NCBI GenBank assembly: GCA_052084925.1
Contig: JBQDEV010000003.1
Coordinates: 186,001-250,000 of the forward strand
DNA: 64,000 bases
Reading direction: 5' to 3'
From: CmP2 sp052084925
GTDB lineage: Bacteria; Actinomycetota; Actinomycetes; Actinomycetales; Micrococcaceae
Position 1 is the stretch's first letter. Every line of letters starts with the position of its first letter. A program made the translations under genes and the position numbers. Under the pieces are notes generated by a model, which was not told where the DNA came from, made no database searches, and was given only the letters and a program-made list of their open reading frames with translations. Of this stretch, positions 49,212-58,393 are shown piece by piece.

Positions 49212-50480
49212 ATGTCCAACGCAACATCAGGGATCGGGCGCCGCCGTTTTCTGCAGTGGGCGGGAGCCGGGCTGGTAACAGCGTCGGCTGTTCCCATGCT
49301 ATCGGGCTGCGCCGGACCCGGAACAGACGAATCCACTCTCCGCCTGGGAGCGATGTTCCCGGTGACCGGGCCGAACGCGCTGCTGGGGGAGGAATCCTGG
49401 CGAGGAGTACGGATCGCTGCGGATCTACGCAACCGCCAGGGAGGGATTGCAGGCAAAGAGATCGAGCTGATCTTTGCCGACGTCCCGGATGTGGCGGCGG
49501 CGGCATCCGAAGCGCGACGACTGGTGTTTAACCAGAACACCAAGCTGGGGTTGGGAGCCTACGGTTCATCGCTGGGCTTGGCAGCGTCTGAGGTTTACGC
49601 GCGCACCGGCAATTCCTATGTGGAGCTGGGTGCCGTCTCGGAGGCCATTACCGCGCGCGGATACGACAACGTCTTCCGAATGAATCCGACGGCGCGAGAC
49701 ATGACGGTCCGCCATATGGATTTCATCGAGAACTATCTTGCCGACCAGCTGGGCAAACCGGTCTCGGAGCTCAGCGTCGTCATGCTGCACGAGGACTCCT
49801 CCTACGGCCAGTCCATTATCGACTTGGCGGCGGAACAAGCCAAGGAGATCGGACTGACTAGCTTCCGCGGCGAAGCCTACAGCGCGACGTCGACGGACCT
49901 CTCATCCACGGTCCTGCGTCTGCGCCAGATGAGTCCGGATATCGTTCTAGCGGTCTCATACGCCGCAGACGCTGTGCTGTTGGCACGCCAGATCCGCGAC
50001 AACAACGTCAAGCTCGGCGCGTTCATCGGCACCGGCGGTGGGCACTCGCTGCGCAGTTTCTACGATTCCGTGGGCTCGCTGACGGAGGGCGTCTACGACG
50101 TTGACTTCGCCCAGATCCACATCAGTCCGGATTACACCCCCGGCATCGATGAATTCGTGGAGAGCTATCGCGAGCGCTTCGGCAGCGACCCGGCCTCAGG
50201 CCACTCCATGGCCAACTACAGCGGAGCCAATCTCGTCTTCGACATCCTGGAGAGCACTGGCGGTAACGACGACCCAGATGCCTTCCGCGAGGCCGCGCAG
50301 TCAATGTCGCTGCCACCTGCCTCGACGACAGCCGGATGGGGCTACTCCCTGGACGAAAACAACCAGAACACTCGCGGCGAGATGTACGTCATGCAATGGA
50401 GCGACGGAAACCTCGAGACCGTGTGGCCGCCGGAGGCTGCGGTGCGCGAACCCCAAATGATCACGCCGTTCGGCCTGTGA
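49212..50480 (+). CDS. LivK-type substrate-binding lipoprotein with a twin-arginine-like signal
   Basis: CGGAG stands 6 bases before the ATG, giving 422 residues. The N-terminus carries RRRFLQWAGAG and ends at a lipobox LSGC near residue 38, so Tat export followed by lipidation is likely. The mature part is a periplasmic-binding-fold type I protein: LRLGAMFPVTGPNALLGEE, GAYGSSLGLAASEVY, NVFRMNPTARDM and ILAVSY-type sheets. Family members bind amino acids, amides, aromatic acids or short-chain carboxylates. It heads an ABC importer and probably binds the cluster's substrate. Confidence 0.9.
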   Translation: MSNATSGIGRRRFLQWAGAGLVTASAVPMLSGCAGPGTDESTLRLGAMFPVTGPNALLGEESWRGVRIAADLRNRQGGIAGKEIELIFADVPDVAAAASEARRLVFNQNTKLGLGAYGSSLGLAASEVYARTGNSYVELGAVSEAITARGYDNVFRMNPTARDMTVRHMDFIENYLADQLGKPVSELSVVMLHEDSSYGQSIIDLAAEQAKEIGLTSFRGEAYSATSTDLSSTVLRLRQMSPDIVLAVSYAADAVLLARQIRDNNVKLGAFIGTGGGHSLRSFYDSVGSLTEGVYDVDFAQIHISPDYTPGIDEFVESYRERFGSDPASGHSMANYSGANLVFDILESTGGNDDPDAFREAAQSMSLPPASTTAGWGYSLDENNQNTRGEMYVMQWSDGNLETVWPPEAAVREPQMITPFGL

Positions 50481-50496
50481 CGGAAAGGAACCAACG

Positions 50497-51384
50497 ATGG
50501 AACAACTGATTCAAATCGTGGTTGCGGGCCTGATGCTCGGTGGTGTGTATGCGCTCATCGCCGTCGGCCTGAATCTGATCTTCGGCGTGGTGAAGATCAT
50601 CAACTTCGCCCATGGCGAGCTCGTCCTTGTCGGCATGTACCTGACATGGTGGCTCTGGCTCACCTTCGACCTGAACCCCTATCTGTCACTGATCATCGTG
50701 GCACCGGTGACCTTCCTACTGGGTGTCTTGATCCAGCAGTTCTTGGTTGGCCCGATGATCAACTCCTCGCCCATGATGAAGATCTTCTTGACGCTGGGGC
50801 TTTCAGTTTTTCTGCAGAACCTCGCGCTCTTCATGTTCGGCGGTCAGTTCCGTACCGTGAACGTTCCTTGGGCAGAGCAGAACTTCACCATCCTGGGGAT
50901 CAGCGTGACTTACGGGCGAATCACGGCGTTCCTGGTCGCACTGCTCCTGGTCTTCGGGTTGTTCTACCTGATGAAGCGCACTCTCACTGGCAAGGTTCTT
51001 AACGCAATCGTCGAGGACCGTGAGACCGCCGGAACCATCGGTATTCCTGTTCGCCGGTACTACCTGCTAGCCATGGGGCTCGGCGTCGGATTGGCCGGAG
51101 TCGCCGGAAGCCTGATCATCCCGTTCCAGGCGGCCTACCCGCTCGCCGGTGCACACTTCACGCTGATGGCGTTCGTTGTGGTTGTCCTCGGCGGTCTCGG
51201 AAACATGGGAGGCGCACTAGTGGGCGGTCTGATTCTCGGGGTCGTGGAAACCCTGACCGGAACCTATCTTGACCCGGGCCTGCAACAGGTAGCAGTTTTC
51301 GTTGTCTTCATCATCGTGCTCATCGTGCGCCCTCAAGGCATCTTCGGTGGCGCAGCCCGTAACGCGGAGGTGGGCCTGAAATGA
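50497..51384 (+). CDS. LivH-type ABC transporter permease
   Basis: The 295-residue protein has about 8 helices. It has LMLGGVYALIAVGLNLIFGVVKIINFAHGELVLVG at the N-terminus, as in all LivH proteins, the EAA-like region KVLNAIVEDRETAGTIGI, and VVVLGGLGNMGGALVGGL. GGAAAGGAACC precedes the start. The stop overlaps the next permease gene (ATGA). Confidence 0.92.
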   Translation: MEQLIQIVVAGLMLGGVYALIAVGLNLIFGVVKIINFAHGELVLVGMYLTWWLWLTFDLNPYLSLIIVAPVTFLLGVLIQQFLVGPMINSSPMMKIFLTLGLSVFLQNLALFMFGGQFRTVNVPWAEQNFTILGISVTYGRITAFLVALLLVFGLFYLMKRTLTGKVLNAIVEDRETAGTIGIPVRRYYLLAMGLGVGLAGVAGSLIIPFQAAYPLAGAHFTLMAFVVVVLGGLGNMGGALVGGLILGVVETLTGTYLDPGLQQVAVFVVFIIVLIVRPQGIFGGAARNAEVGLK

Positions 51385-52400
51385 AAAAACTGTCACTCCC
51401 TTGGATCATCATCCCTGCAGCGATCGCGCTGCTGCTTCCCCTCGTTACCTCGGACCAGTATCTGCTGCACATCGGTGTCTTGGTGCTGATGTACATCGGC
51501 ATCACTGTTGCCTGGAACATCCTTGCCTTCGGTGGGATCCTCTCCCTGGGCCACGCAGCCTTCTTCGGATTGGGCGCCTACACGGTCGCGATCTTGTATG
51601 TCGACTTCGGCGTGAACCCGTGGATCGGCATCCTGGCTGGTGGACTCGTGGCAGGGTTCGGGTCCTTGCTGCTGGCGATCCCAATGGTCCGATTGCGCGG
51701 ACCGTTCTTCACGCTGGCTACCCTGGCATTCGTCGAGGTGTTGCGGCTGCTGGCAGTCTGGGCCGTTCCCGTTACCAACGGCTCGGTGGGTATCACCACG
51801 CCCGCCGATGAAGGGTTCCTCTACATCTCCTTTCAGGACCGGGAACCGTACTACTACATTGTGATGGCGATGGCCGTCCTGGCAATTTGGGCTTCAATCT
51901 GGATCTACCGGTCGAAGCTGGGATACCACCTGCGCGCCATCGCCTCCGATGAAGAGGCCGTTCAAGCGCTCGGTGTAAAAACCAACCGCATCAAGGTGCT
52001 GGCACTGGTCATTTCCGCTTCCATGACGGGCGTGTTCGGTGCATTCGCGGCCATCTATTTCTTTGTCATCGACCCAGCGACCCAGTTCAACTCCGCGCTG
52101 TACTCCGTGCAACCAGCGCTCAATGGAATCATCGGCGGCATGGGCACCATTGCTGGACCCATTGTCGGAGCCATCGTGATGACTCCTTTGGGCGAGTGGC
52201 TGCGCGTCACATTCTCGGGTGCTGCCCAGGGCGTGAACTTCATGATCTACGGCATCGTGCTGATCGCCATGGTTCGACTGCTTCCGGGCGGTCTCGTCGA
52301 CGGATACCACGCGGTGGTCCGTCGGTTGATGGGCAAGAACCGGCGCGAGCCTGCGGTTGAGACTGCGGCGAGCATTGATGAGAAGGAGGACGAGCGATGA
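51381..52400 (+). CDS. LivM-type ABC transporter permease
   Basis: The 339-residue protein has about 9-10 helices. Hallmarks are GGILSLGHAAFFGLGAYT, RGPFFTLATLAFVEVLRLL, HLRAIASDEEAVQALGV (ATPase contact) and NGIIGGMGTIAGPIVGAI. A charged C-terminal tail follows. It overlaps livH before it and livG after it by 4 bases each. Confidence 0.92.
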   Translation: MKKLSLPWIIIPAAIALLLPLVTSDQYLLHIGVLVLMYIGITVAWNILAFGGILSLGHAAFFGLGAYTVAILYVDFGVNPWIGILAGGLVAGFGSLLLAIPMVRLRGPFFTLATLAFVEVLRLLAVWAVPVTNGSVGITTPADEGFLYISFQDREPYYYIVMAMAVLAIWASIWIYRSKLGYHLRAIASDEEAVQALGVKTNRIKVLALVISASMTGVFGAFAAIYFFVIDPATQFNSALYSVQPALNGIIGGMGTIAGPIVGAIVMTPLGEWLRVTFSGAAQGVNFMIYGIVLIAMVRLLPGGLVDGYHAVVRRLMGKNRREPAVETAASIDEKEDER

Positions 52401-53122
52401 GCACGAATCAACCTGTGCTGAGCGTTGACGGCGTCACGAAGCGGTTCGGTGGAGTCCAAGCTGTGGGCGGGGTATCGCTGGAGCTGCAGCCTCAGGAAAT
52501 TATCGGCATCATCGGACCGAACGGCGCGGGCAAGACGTCATTCTTTAACCTCGTTTCCGGAATGTTCATCCCAGACCAGGGCAGTGTCCACTTCAACGGG
52601 CAGAACATCACCCGTATGGGATCCGCTGACAGGGCCCGCGTCGGGATCGGCCGGACTTTTCAGGTCGTGCGACCCTTCGGGGGAATGACCGTGGTCGAGA
52701 ACGTGATGGTTCCCCTGCTGGTCAACGACGCCAAGGTGTCTAAAGCACACGATAAGGCTCGCGAGCTACTCGCGGATTTGGGTATCGAGCATTTGACCAA
52801 CGCTCCCACCGAATCACTGACCCTGGCACAGCGCAAGCGCGTCGAGGTTGCACGGGCCTTGGCCACCGATCCGAAGCTGTTGCTTCTCGACGAGGTGCTG
52901 GCGGGACTGAATAGCAACGAAGTCACCAAGGTGCTCCCGTTCGTCAAACGTGTTCGCGACCGCGGCGTGGCGATCCTGATGATCGAGCACATCGTCTCGG
53001 CTGTCATGGAGGTGTCCGACCGGATGATGGTGTTGGACCACGGACAGACTATCGCCGAGGGTGACCCCGAAACCGTCATCAAGGATCCGAAGGTCGTTCA
53101 GGCCTACCTCGGAGAAGGTTAA
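52397..53122 (+). CDS. LivG-type ABC transporter ATPase
   Basis: The 241-residue ATPase shows Walker A GPNGAGKTS, the insert GIGRTFQVVRPF typical of LivG, the signature LTLAQRKRVE in place of LSGGQ, Walker B LLLLDEVLAGLN and the switch EHIVSAV. The degenerate signature is normal for part of this family (LSxGxRRRxE type). It overlaps livM by 4 bases. Confidence 0.93.
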   Translation: MSTNQPVLSVDGVTKRFGGVQAVGGVSLELQPQEIIGIIGPNGAGKTSFFNLVSGMFIPDQGSVHFNGQNITRMGSADRARVGIGRTFQVVRPFGGMTVVENVMVPLLVNDAKVSKAHDKARELLADLGIEHLTNAPTESLTLAQRKRVEVARALATDPKLLLLDEVLAGLNSNEVTKVLPFVKRVRDRGVAILMIEHIVSAVMEVSDRMMVLDHGQTIAEGDPETVIKDPKVVQAYLGEG

Positions 53123-53134
53123 AGGAGACGAATC

Positions 53135-53839
53135 ATGTTGGACGTCAAGAACATCTCTGCCTTCTACGGAGATGCCCAAGCGCTGGAAGACGTATCGCTA
53201 TCGCTGAAGCCGCATCAGGTCACAGCACTGCTGGGTCCCAACGCGGCGGGCAAATCAACCACCTTGCGCGTTATCTCGGGCACGGTGGCAGCCGCCAGCG
53301 GCTCAGTGAGCTTTGAGTCCCAGGACATCACGAAGATGAGCCCAGCCGAACGGGTTAATCTCGGAATCGTTCACGTTCCTGAAGGTCGACGGCTGTTCGG
53401 ATCGATGTCAGTGGAAGACAATCTGGTTCTGGGCGGCTATTCCAAACGCAAGGACCGTAAGACGACGCAGCGGTTAGAGAAGGTCTATGGCCTCTTCCCG
53501 CGGTTGGCCGAGCGGCGTAAGCAAGAAGCCGGGTTGATGTCGGGCGGTGAGCAGCAGATGTGTGCTGTGGGTCGCGGACTGATGGCTGACCCTCGAGTGT
53601 TGATGATCGATGAGATGTCTCTCGGTCTAGCACCGGTGATCGTGACGCAGATGTTCCAGATTGTCCGCGACATCGCGGACACGGGGATGACCGTGCTGCT
53701 CGTGGAGCAGCACATCAAACATGCCTTGGAGGTTGCGGACTTCGCCACGATCATCGACGGCGGCCAGACTAAGGTGTCCGGAACCGCCGAGGAACTGCGC
53801 AATTCGGACACAGTACGCGAATCCTACTTTGGGTCGTGA
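53135..53839 (+). CDS. LivF-type ABC transporter ATPase
   Basis: The 234-residue ATPase has Walker A GPNAAGKST (Ala in place of the usual Gly), IVHVPEGRRLFGSMSVEDNL (LivF-specific), the signature MSGGEQQM, Walker B VLMIDEMSLGLAP and EQHIKHA. AAAGGAGA precedes the start. It completes a five-part importer with the binding protein, two permeases and LivG. Confidence 0.93.
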   Translation: MLDVKNISAFYGDAQALEDVSLSLKPHQVTALLGPNAAGKSTTLRVISGTVAAASGSVSFESQDITKMSPAERVNLGIVHVPEGRRLFGSMSVEDNLVLGGYSKRKDRKTTQRLEKVYGLFPRLAERRKQEAGLMSGGEQQMCAVGRGLMADPRVLMIDEMSLGLAPVIVTQMFQIVRDIADTGMTVLLVEQHIKHALEVADFATIIDGGQTKVSGTAEELRNSDTVRESYFGS

Positions 53840-53843
53840 CGTG

Positions 53844-54932
53844 ATGAATGAACGTCCCACGCACGACTCGGTATCGACCATGCGCGCGTTGCGAGTTCAA
53901 TCCCTCGATGGTTGGGACATCGCACTTGATGACGTTGATGTCCCGGTTTCCGGCCCTGGTGAGCTGCTTGTCCGTAGTGAAGCTGTCGGCCTGTGCGGTT
54001 CCGATGTACATGCTTGCCGCGGAGATGCCGGCTATGAGTGGATGCGCCCGCCGGTCACGTTGGGACATGAAACGGTCGGAACCGTGATCGGACAGCATTC
54101 GGACCTAGACCAAGATTGGGTCGGGTTACGGGTCGCGATGATCGCGATCCAAGGGTGTCTGGATTGCAATATCTGCGCGGCGGACCGGGGCAACTACTGC
54201 CCGAACCGCACTTGCCTCGGGCTGCACAGTGACGGCGGGCTCGCCGAGTTCTTCACCATTGCCGCACAGCGCGTGGTCGCCATCGATCGGGACCTGGACC
54301 TTGAGATCGCCGCATTGCACGAGCCGGTGGCCATCGTGTTGCATGCGCTCGAAGCGCTGCCCGACTCCTTGGAAGGTGCCCAGGTTGGCGTTACCGGCCC
54401 AGGCACTATCGGACTGCTGTCGGCGCTGGAATGTCGCCGCCGAGGTGCCAATGTCACCATCTACGGGCGCCCGGACGCCGACGAAATCCGCCTGAACTGC
54501 GCCGCTGACTTGGGCCTGACCGTAGGCCGAAGAGTGGAGACAACGCCAGCGGACTACTGGGTGGAGGCCTCCGGATCCGAAGACGGACTCAATCGCGCGG
54601 TGCGTGCCTGCGCCAATCGGGCCCGCATTGCGGTGCCGGGCTTGTTCGGACGCTTGCCGGAAGTCCAGATGAACCTGTTGGTGCGCGGCGGTATGTCCCT
54701 CCACGGTAGCTACGGCTATCGGACCGAGCATTTTCATCGAGCCGCAGATTTCATCGCCGAGCATCAGGAAAAGCTGACGCGCATGGTGACTCCCTACCCC
54801 CTGGACCAGGCCGAGCGGGCACTACGCGACACCGCCGCAGGTCAGGTCATCAAAGCTCTCGTCATTCCCGAGCAGACGCCCGGAGGAATGACGATCACCA
54901 CGAAGAAACACGAGAAAGCCGGAGTGCTATGA
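53844..54932 (+). CDS. zinc-dependent medium-chain alcohol dehydrogenase
   Basis: The ATG 5 bases after the livF stop is taken; an ATG at 53880 (MRALRV) gives the more usual family N-terminus but has no ribosome site. Of the 362 residues, the catalytic zinc ligands lie in GLCGSDVHACRG and GHETVGTV. The structural zinc site is intact with four cysteines in CLDCNICAADRGNYC. The Rossmann region is VGVTGPGTIGLLSALEC. It resembles sorbitol/threonine/2,3-butanediol dehydrogenases. It would oxidise a secondary alcohol or polyol brought in by the importer; the substrate is inferred. Confidence 0.87.
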   Translation: MNERPTHDSVSTMRALRVQSLDGWDIALDDVDVPVSGPGELLVRSEAVGLCGSDVHACRGDAGYEWMRPPVTLGHETVGTVIGQHSDLDQDWVGLRVAMIAIQGCLDCNICAADRGNYCPNRTCLGLHSDGGLAEFFTIAAQRVVAIDRDLDLEIAALHEPVAIVLHALEALPDSLEGAQVGVTGPGTIGLLSALECRRRGANVTIYGRPDADEIRLNCAADLGLTVGRRVETTPADYWVEASGSEDGLNRAVRACANRARIAVPGLFGRLPEVQMNLLVRGGMSLHGSYGYRTEHFHRAADFIAEHQEKLTRMVTPYPLDQAERALRDTAAGQVIKALVIPEQTPGGMTITTKKHEKAGVL

Positions 54933-56128
54933 GCAGTAAGAACTGGAATCCATCACCCACCGAAGAATCCGTATTTCTCGCCCCCTCGGCGGTCATCGGA
55001 GGAGCTGGCTCAGCCCGATCCGCTGGTGCTGCGTTGCGTGACCGACTTGGGGTCGACGGGGGCACGGTGCTGCTCGCCGTCGACGACGTGGTCCGTTCGG
55101 CTGGGCTAATCGATCCCATCGAAGCTTCCTTGATCGAGGCAGGTTTCACGGTGGTCACCCATGGCGGATTCGGCGCCGAGCCGAACTCCGACGTGCTGGA
55201 TCCGATCATTGGTGACGCGCGAAGCGCTAAAGCTGTCGCTGTCGTCGGAGTGGGCGGTGGCTCGGTGCTGGACTCCTCCAAGCTGATCGCACTCATGCTG
55301 CGTAACGAGGGCACGTGTGCGGACTGGATAGGATCGGTGAACCCTGAGAACGGGGTGGCGCCGATGATCCTGATCCCCACCACCTGCGGCACTGGATCCG
55401 AGACCACTAAGATCGCGATGGTCACCATCGACGGCACCAAACGCGTCTCTGCATGCGATCTGTTCATCCCGCAGATCGCGATCGTTGACCCCGAGATGGT
55501 CGCTTCGTTGCCGCCATCCGTCATTGCCGCCACCGGTATGGACGCTTTGGCCCACGCCACCGAGAGTCTGATGGGGACCAACGCCTCGATTCTTTCCTCC
55601 ACTCACTCGCTGCGTGCGATGGAGCTGATCACTGACAACATTGAGGCGGCGTATGCCGGCGATAAGGAAGCACTGGCTTATGTCATGTGGGGCTCACATC
55701 TGGCCGGACAGGCGCTGAACGCAGGTGTCGTGATCGGACATTCACTGGCCTATTGCCTGGCGAACGTCCGGCCGATGCCCCATGGCGTCAGCTGCGCGAT
55801 CGCGTTGCCGTATTGCATCGCCTACAACCAGAATCTTGAGCCAGCTCTTGCAGAACGGATAGCACGGAGCCTGACTCGCGGCGCCAGTGATCAGCTCCGC
55901 GACGCAGCGGGATATGTCCAGGACTTGGCGAAGCGTCTGGGCCTGCCGACCACCCTTGCTGAGGCCGAAGTGGATGCGCAGTCCATCCCGCAGATGGCCC
56001 AGCTGTGCGTTGGTTCCTACCCACGACCCACCAACCCAGAAACCTTCGATGAGGGGAAGATCGCCGCTCTCTTCGAATCGATGGAGACCGGCGACCTCGA
56101 CGACGCTTTTGCCGTCACGGCGCCCTGA
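54929..56128 (+). CDS. iron-containing (type III) alcohol dehydrogenase
   Basis: The ATGA overlap with the zinc enzyme indicates joint translation. The 399-residue protein has the nucleotide-binding VVGVGGGSVLDSSK and IPTTCGTGSETT. Metal ligands lie in VIAATGMDALAHATES (Asp and His region) and in VIGHSLAYCLANVRPMPHG (two His). Members reduce aldehydes or oxidise primary alcohols, lactaldehyde, 1,3-propanediol or hydroxy-acids. With the neighbouring aldehyde dehydrogenase it forms an alcohol to aldehyde to acid sequence. Confidence 0.9.
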   Translation: MSSKNWNPSPTEESVFLAPSAVIGGAGSARSAGAALRDRLGVDGGTVLLAVDDVVRSAGLIDPIEASLIEAGFTVVTHGGFGAEPNSDVLDPIIGDARSAKAVAVVGVGGGSVLDSSKLIALMLRNEGTCADWIGSVNPENGVAPMILIPTTCGTGSETTKIAMVTIDGTKRVSACDLFIPQIAIVDPEMVASLPPSVIAATGMDALAHATESLMGTNASILSSTHSLRAMELITDNIEAAYAGDKEALAYVMWGSHLAGQALNAGVVIGHSLAYCLANVRPMPHGVSCAIALPYCIAYNQNLEPALAERIARSLTRGASDQLRDAAGYVQDLAKRLGLPTTLAEAEVDAQSIPQMAQLCVGSYPRPTNPETFDEGKIAALFESMETGDLDDAFAVTAP

Positions 56129-56182
56129 GGCGCTGCACACTCAGTACGGCCGAAGAACAGATAACAGCGTTAGGGAAGATAC

Positions 56183-57631
56183 ATGGAACTGAATCTGAAA
56201 AATCTCGTCAACGGTGAATTCGTGGAGGGCTCCACCTCGGAACGGATCGACGTTTTCAACCCGGCACGACCCGATCAGAAGGTCGGATCGGTGCCGTCGA
56301 TGACGAAAGAAGATCTGGAACAGGTCTTCGCTGCAGCGACGGCGGGCGCGACCACCTGGAAGAAGACCGGTTCACTGGAGCGTGGAAAAGTCCTGCTGCG
56401 CGCCGCCGAGCTGATCCGTGAGCACAAGGACGAGCTGGTCTCCACAATCGTCACGGAGATGGGTAAAACGACCGCCGAAGCCACCGGTGAAGTGGGCAAG
56501 ACTGCCGAATTCTTCGAGTACTACGGCTCGATGGGCCGCGACGAGTTCGGACAGTTTCTTCCGGATGGACGCCCGGAAACCTTCGCCGCTCGACTGGTTG
56601 AGCCGCTCGGTGTCGTGCTTTTGATCACCCCCTGGAACGACCCACTGCTCACGCCGGCGCGCAAGCTGGGGCCGGCGCTAATTTCGGGCAACGCTGTGAT
56701 CATCAAACCAGCGACCGTGACGCCGCTAATCACTCTGCGACTGGCAGAGATCCTCCACGAAGCGGGTCTGCCGGCCGGAGTCCTGGGGACGGTCACGGGA
56801 CGGGTGTCCAAAATCGGTGACGCGCTCTTCGAATTCGACCAGCTCAAGGCTGTCTCCTTCACCGGATCCACCGCGGTTGGCAAGGACATCCAGAACCGGC
56901 TCTCACACCGTGGTGTACGAGTGCAAACCGAGATGGGCGGCAAGAACGCCGCAGTCATCATGGACGATGCCGATCTCGAGCTGGCGGTGCCAACAATCGT
57001 TGCTGGTGCCTTCGCCCAAGCTGGCCAGCGCTGCACCGCGACCAGTCGGCTGATCGTTCAGAAGGGGGTCGCTAGCCGGGTCCGCGACATGATCGCTGAA
57101 TCCGTGATCCAACTCCATGTGGCCCCCGGCCAAACCGAGGGCGCCGACTTGGGACCCGTCGTGGATGAGGCCTCGCAGCAGTCCATTCGTGAACACATTA
57201 GCCGTGCGCGGGCACAGGGCGCCGAAGTGGTTGCTGAGAACGAACTGACCGGGGCAGCAGCCGAGGCCGGCTACTTCGTCGCTCCGACGTTCCTACAGAT
57301 CACCACACAGAATGACCTCTGGGCCGAGGAAGTATTCGGCCCCGTGTTAGGAATGGTCGAAGTCGATACCCTGGACGAAGCTATCGAGCTCGTCAATGAT
57401 TCGGTCTATGGCCTGTCCAGCTCGATTTTCACTCGCGATCTGGGGCAGGCCTTCGACTTCCTCTACGGAGTGGACACCGGGCAGGTCTCCATCAACCAAC
57501 CGACCACCGGATGGGATATTCACCATCCCTTTGGCGGGTTCAAAGACTCCGGATCCGGCTACAAGGAACAGGGCCATGACGCCCTGACCTTCTACACGCG
57601 AGTAAAGGCCGCCGCAATCCGCACGAAGTAG
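56183..57631 (+). CDS. NAD(P)-dependent aldehyde dehydrogenase
   Basis: The 482-residue protein belongs to the aldehyde dehydrogenase superfamily, near the succinate-semialdehyde/vanillin-type branches. The active-site Asn lies in ITPWNDPLLTP (TPWN with Asp-Pro in place of the usual Phe-Pro), the NAD motif is SFTGSTAVGKDI, the general base is in TEMGGKNA, and the catalytic cysteine is about residue 284 in GQRCTATSR. AGGGAAG precedes the start. It is the last gene of the rightward operon and is followed by a strong hairpin. The product is probably an acid that enters central metabolism. Confidence 0.9.
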   Translation: MELNLKNLVNGEFVEGSTSERIDVFNPARPDQKVGSVPSMTKEDLEQVFAAATAGATTWKKTGSLERGKVLLRAAELIREHKDELVSTIVTEMGKTTAEATGEVGKTAEFFEYYGSMGRDEFGQFLPDGRPETFAARLVEPLGVVLLITPWNDPLLTPARKLGPALISGNAVIIKPATVTPLITLRLAEILHEAGLPAGVLGTVTGRVSKIGDALFEFDQLKAVSFTGSTAVGKDIQNRLSHRGVRVQTEMGGKNAAVIMDDADLELAVPTIVAGAFAQAGQRCTATSRLIVQKGVASRVRDMIAESVIQLHVAPGQTEGADLGPVVDEASQQSIREHISRARAQGAEVVAENELTGAAAEAGYFVAPTFLQITTQNDLWAEEVFGPVLGMVEVDTLDEAIELVNDSVYGLSSSIFTRDLGQAFDFLYGVDTGQVSINQPTTGWDIHHPFGGFKDSGSGYKEQGHDALTFYTRVKAAAIRTK

Positions 57632-57660
57632 ACTCGCGCATCGCAGCGGTGTTACCACGA

Positions 57661-57696
57661 CACAGGGGCGGTCGACAGTTGTCGACCGCCCCTGTG
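57661..57696. terminator. strong hairpin terminator between convergent operons
   Basis: A perfect 17-bp inverted repeat (from CACAGGGGCGG to CCGCCCCTGTG) with only two unpaired bases at the centre lies between the aldehyde dehydrogenase and the convergent aldolase genes. It can act on both strands. Confidence 0.85.
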
Positions 57697-57729
57697 CTGC
57701 GCTTCAAATCTGCGAGAGCTTCGTTTGAT

Positions 57730-58350
57730 TTAGTTCTCGTTGGCTGGTGCTGTGATGAGCGCTCCCAAGCGGTTGAGTTGATCCTGGTGCTGCAGAGCAG
57801 ATCCAACGGCAGCCACCCGGACACCAGCTTTTAGATAGGACTCCACGTTCGTGGCATCCAGACCTCCAGTTGCGACGAAGTTGACCTGAGGAAAAGGTCC
57901 GCGCATCGCCGAGAACCAGTCTGGGCCTAAAGTATGGGCGGGAAACGCCTTCATCCAGGTGAGACCATGCCTCAATGCACCTTGGATCTCACTTGCGGTG
58001 GCGACTCCCGGAAGATGCGGTAGATCAGCGCGGATGCTCGCCCGGATGACATCATCGTCCAAACCGGGAGCCACGGTATACACCGCGCCGATCTTCTGAG
58101 CCTGGTATACCTTTTCGGCAGAATCCACGGTTCCGGCGCCAACGTACTTGCCGCGAGAACGTCCGGCTTCCACCACCGCGGCCAATGCCTCGAGACCTTG
58201 TTGATTCTGGATGGGGACTTCCACGTGCTCGACCCCCAGATCCCAGGCCCGATGGGAGAGCACGAGACTCTCTTCCACCGAAAAGTCACGCAGGATAGCC
58301 ATGATCGGGCATCCATGGAGATGATCGTCGAACCAAGTGCTGTGCGTCAT
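57730..58350 (-). CDS. KDPG/KHG-type aldolase (2-dehydro-3-deoxy-phosphogluconate aldolase family)
   Basis: GAAGGAA precedes the ATG, giving 206 residues. Class I aldolase residues are present: Glu44 in VEHVEVPIQ, the GAGTV phosphate region, and the Schiff-base Lys134 in WMKAFPA, then FVATGGLDATNVESYLKAG. It cleaves a 2-keto-3-deoxy sugar acid phosphate to pyruvate and an aldehyde phosphate. It works with the PfkB kinase encoded 43 bases upstream. Stereochemistry (gluco, galacto or other) cannot be told. Confidence 0.9.
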   Translation of the reverse strand: MTHSTWFDDHLHGCPIMAILRDFSVEESLVLSHRAWDLGVEHVEVPIQNQQGLEALAAVVEAGRSRGKYVGAGTVDSAEKVYQAQKIGAVYTVAPGLDDDVIRASIRADLPHLPGVATASEIQGALRHGLTWMKAFPAHTLGPDWFSAMRGPFPQVNFVATGGLDATNVESYLKAGVRVAAVGSALQHQDQLNRLGALITAPANEN

Positions 58351-58393
58351 TGTGATGTTCCTTCGTTTAGGGGAAGAGCGGGCATAGGACGAG

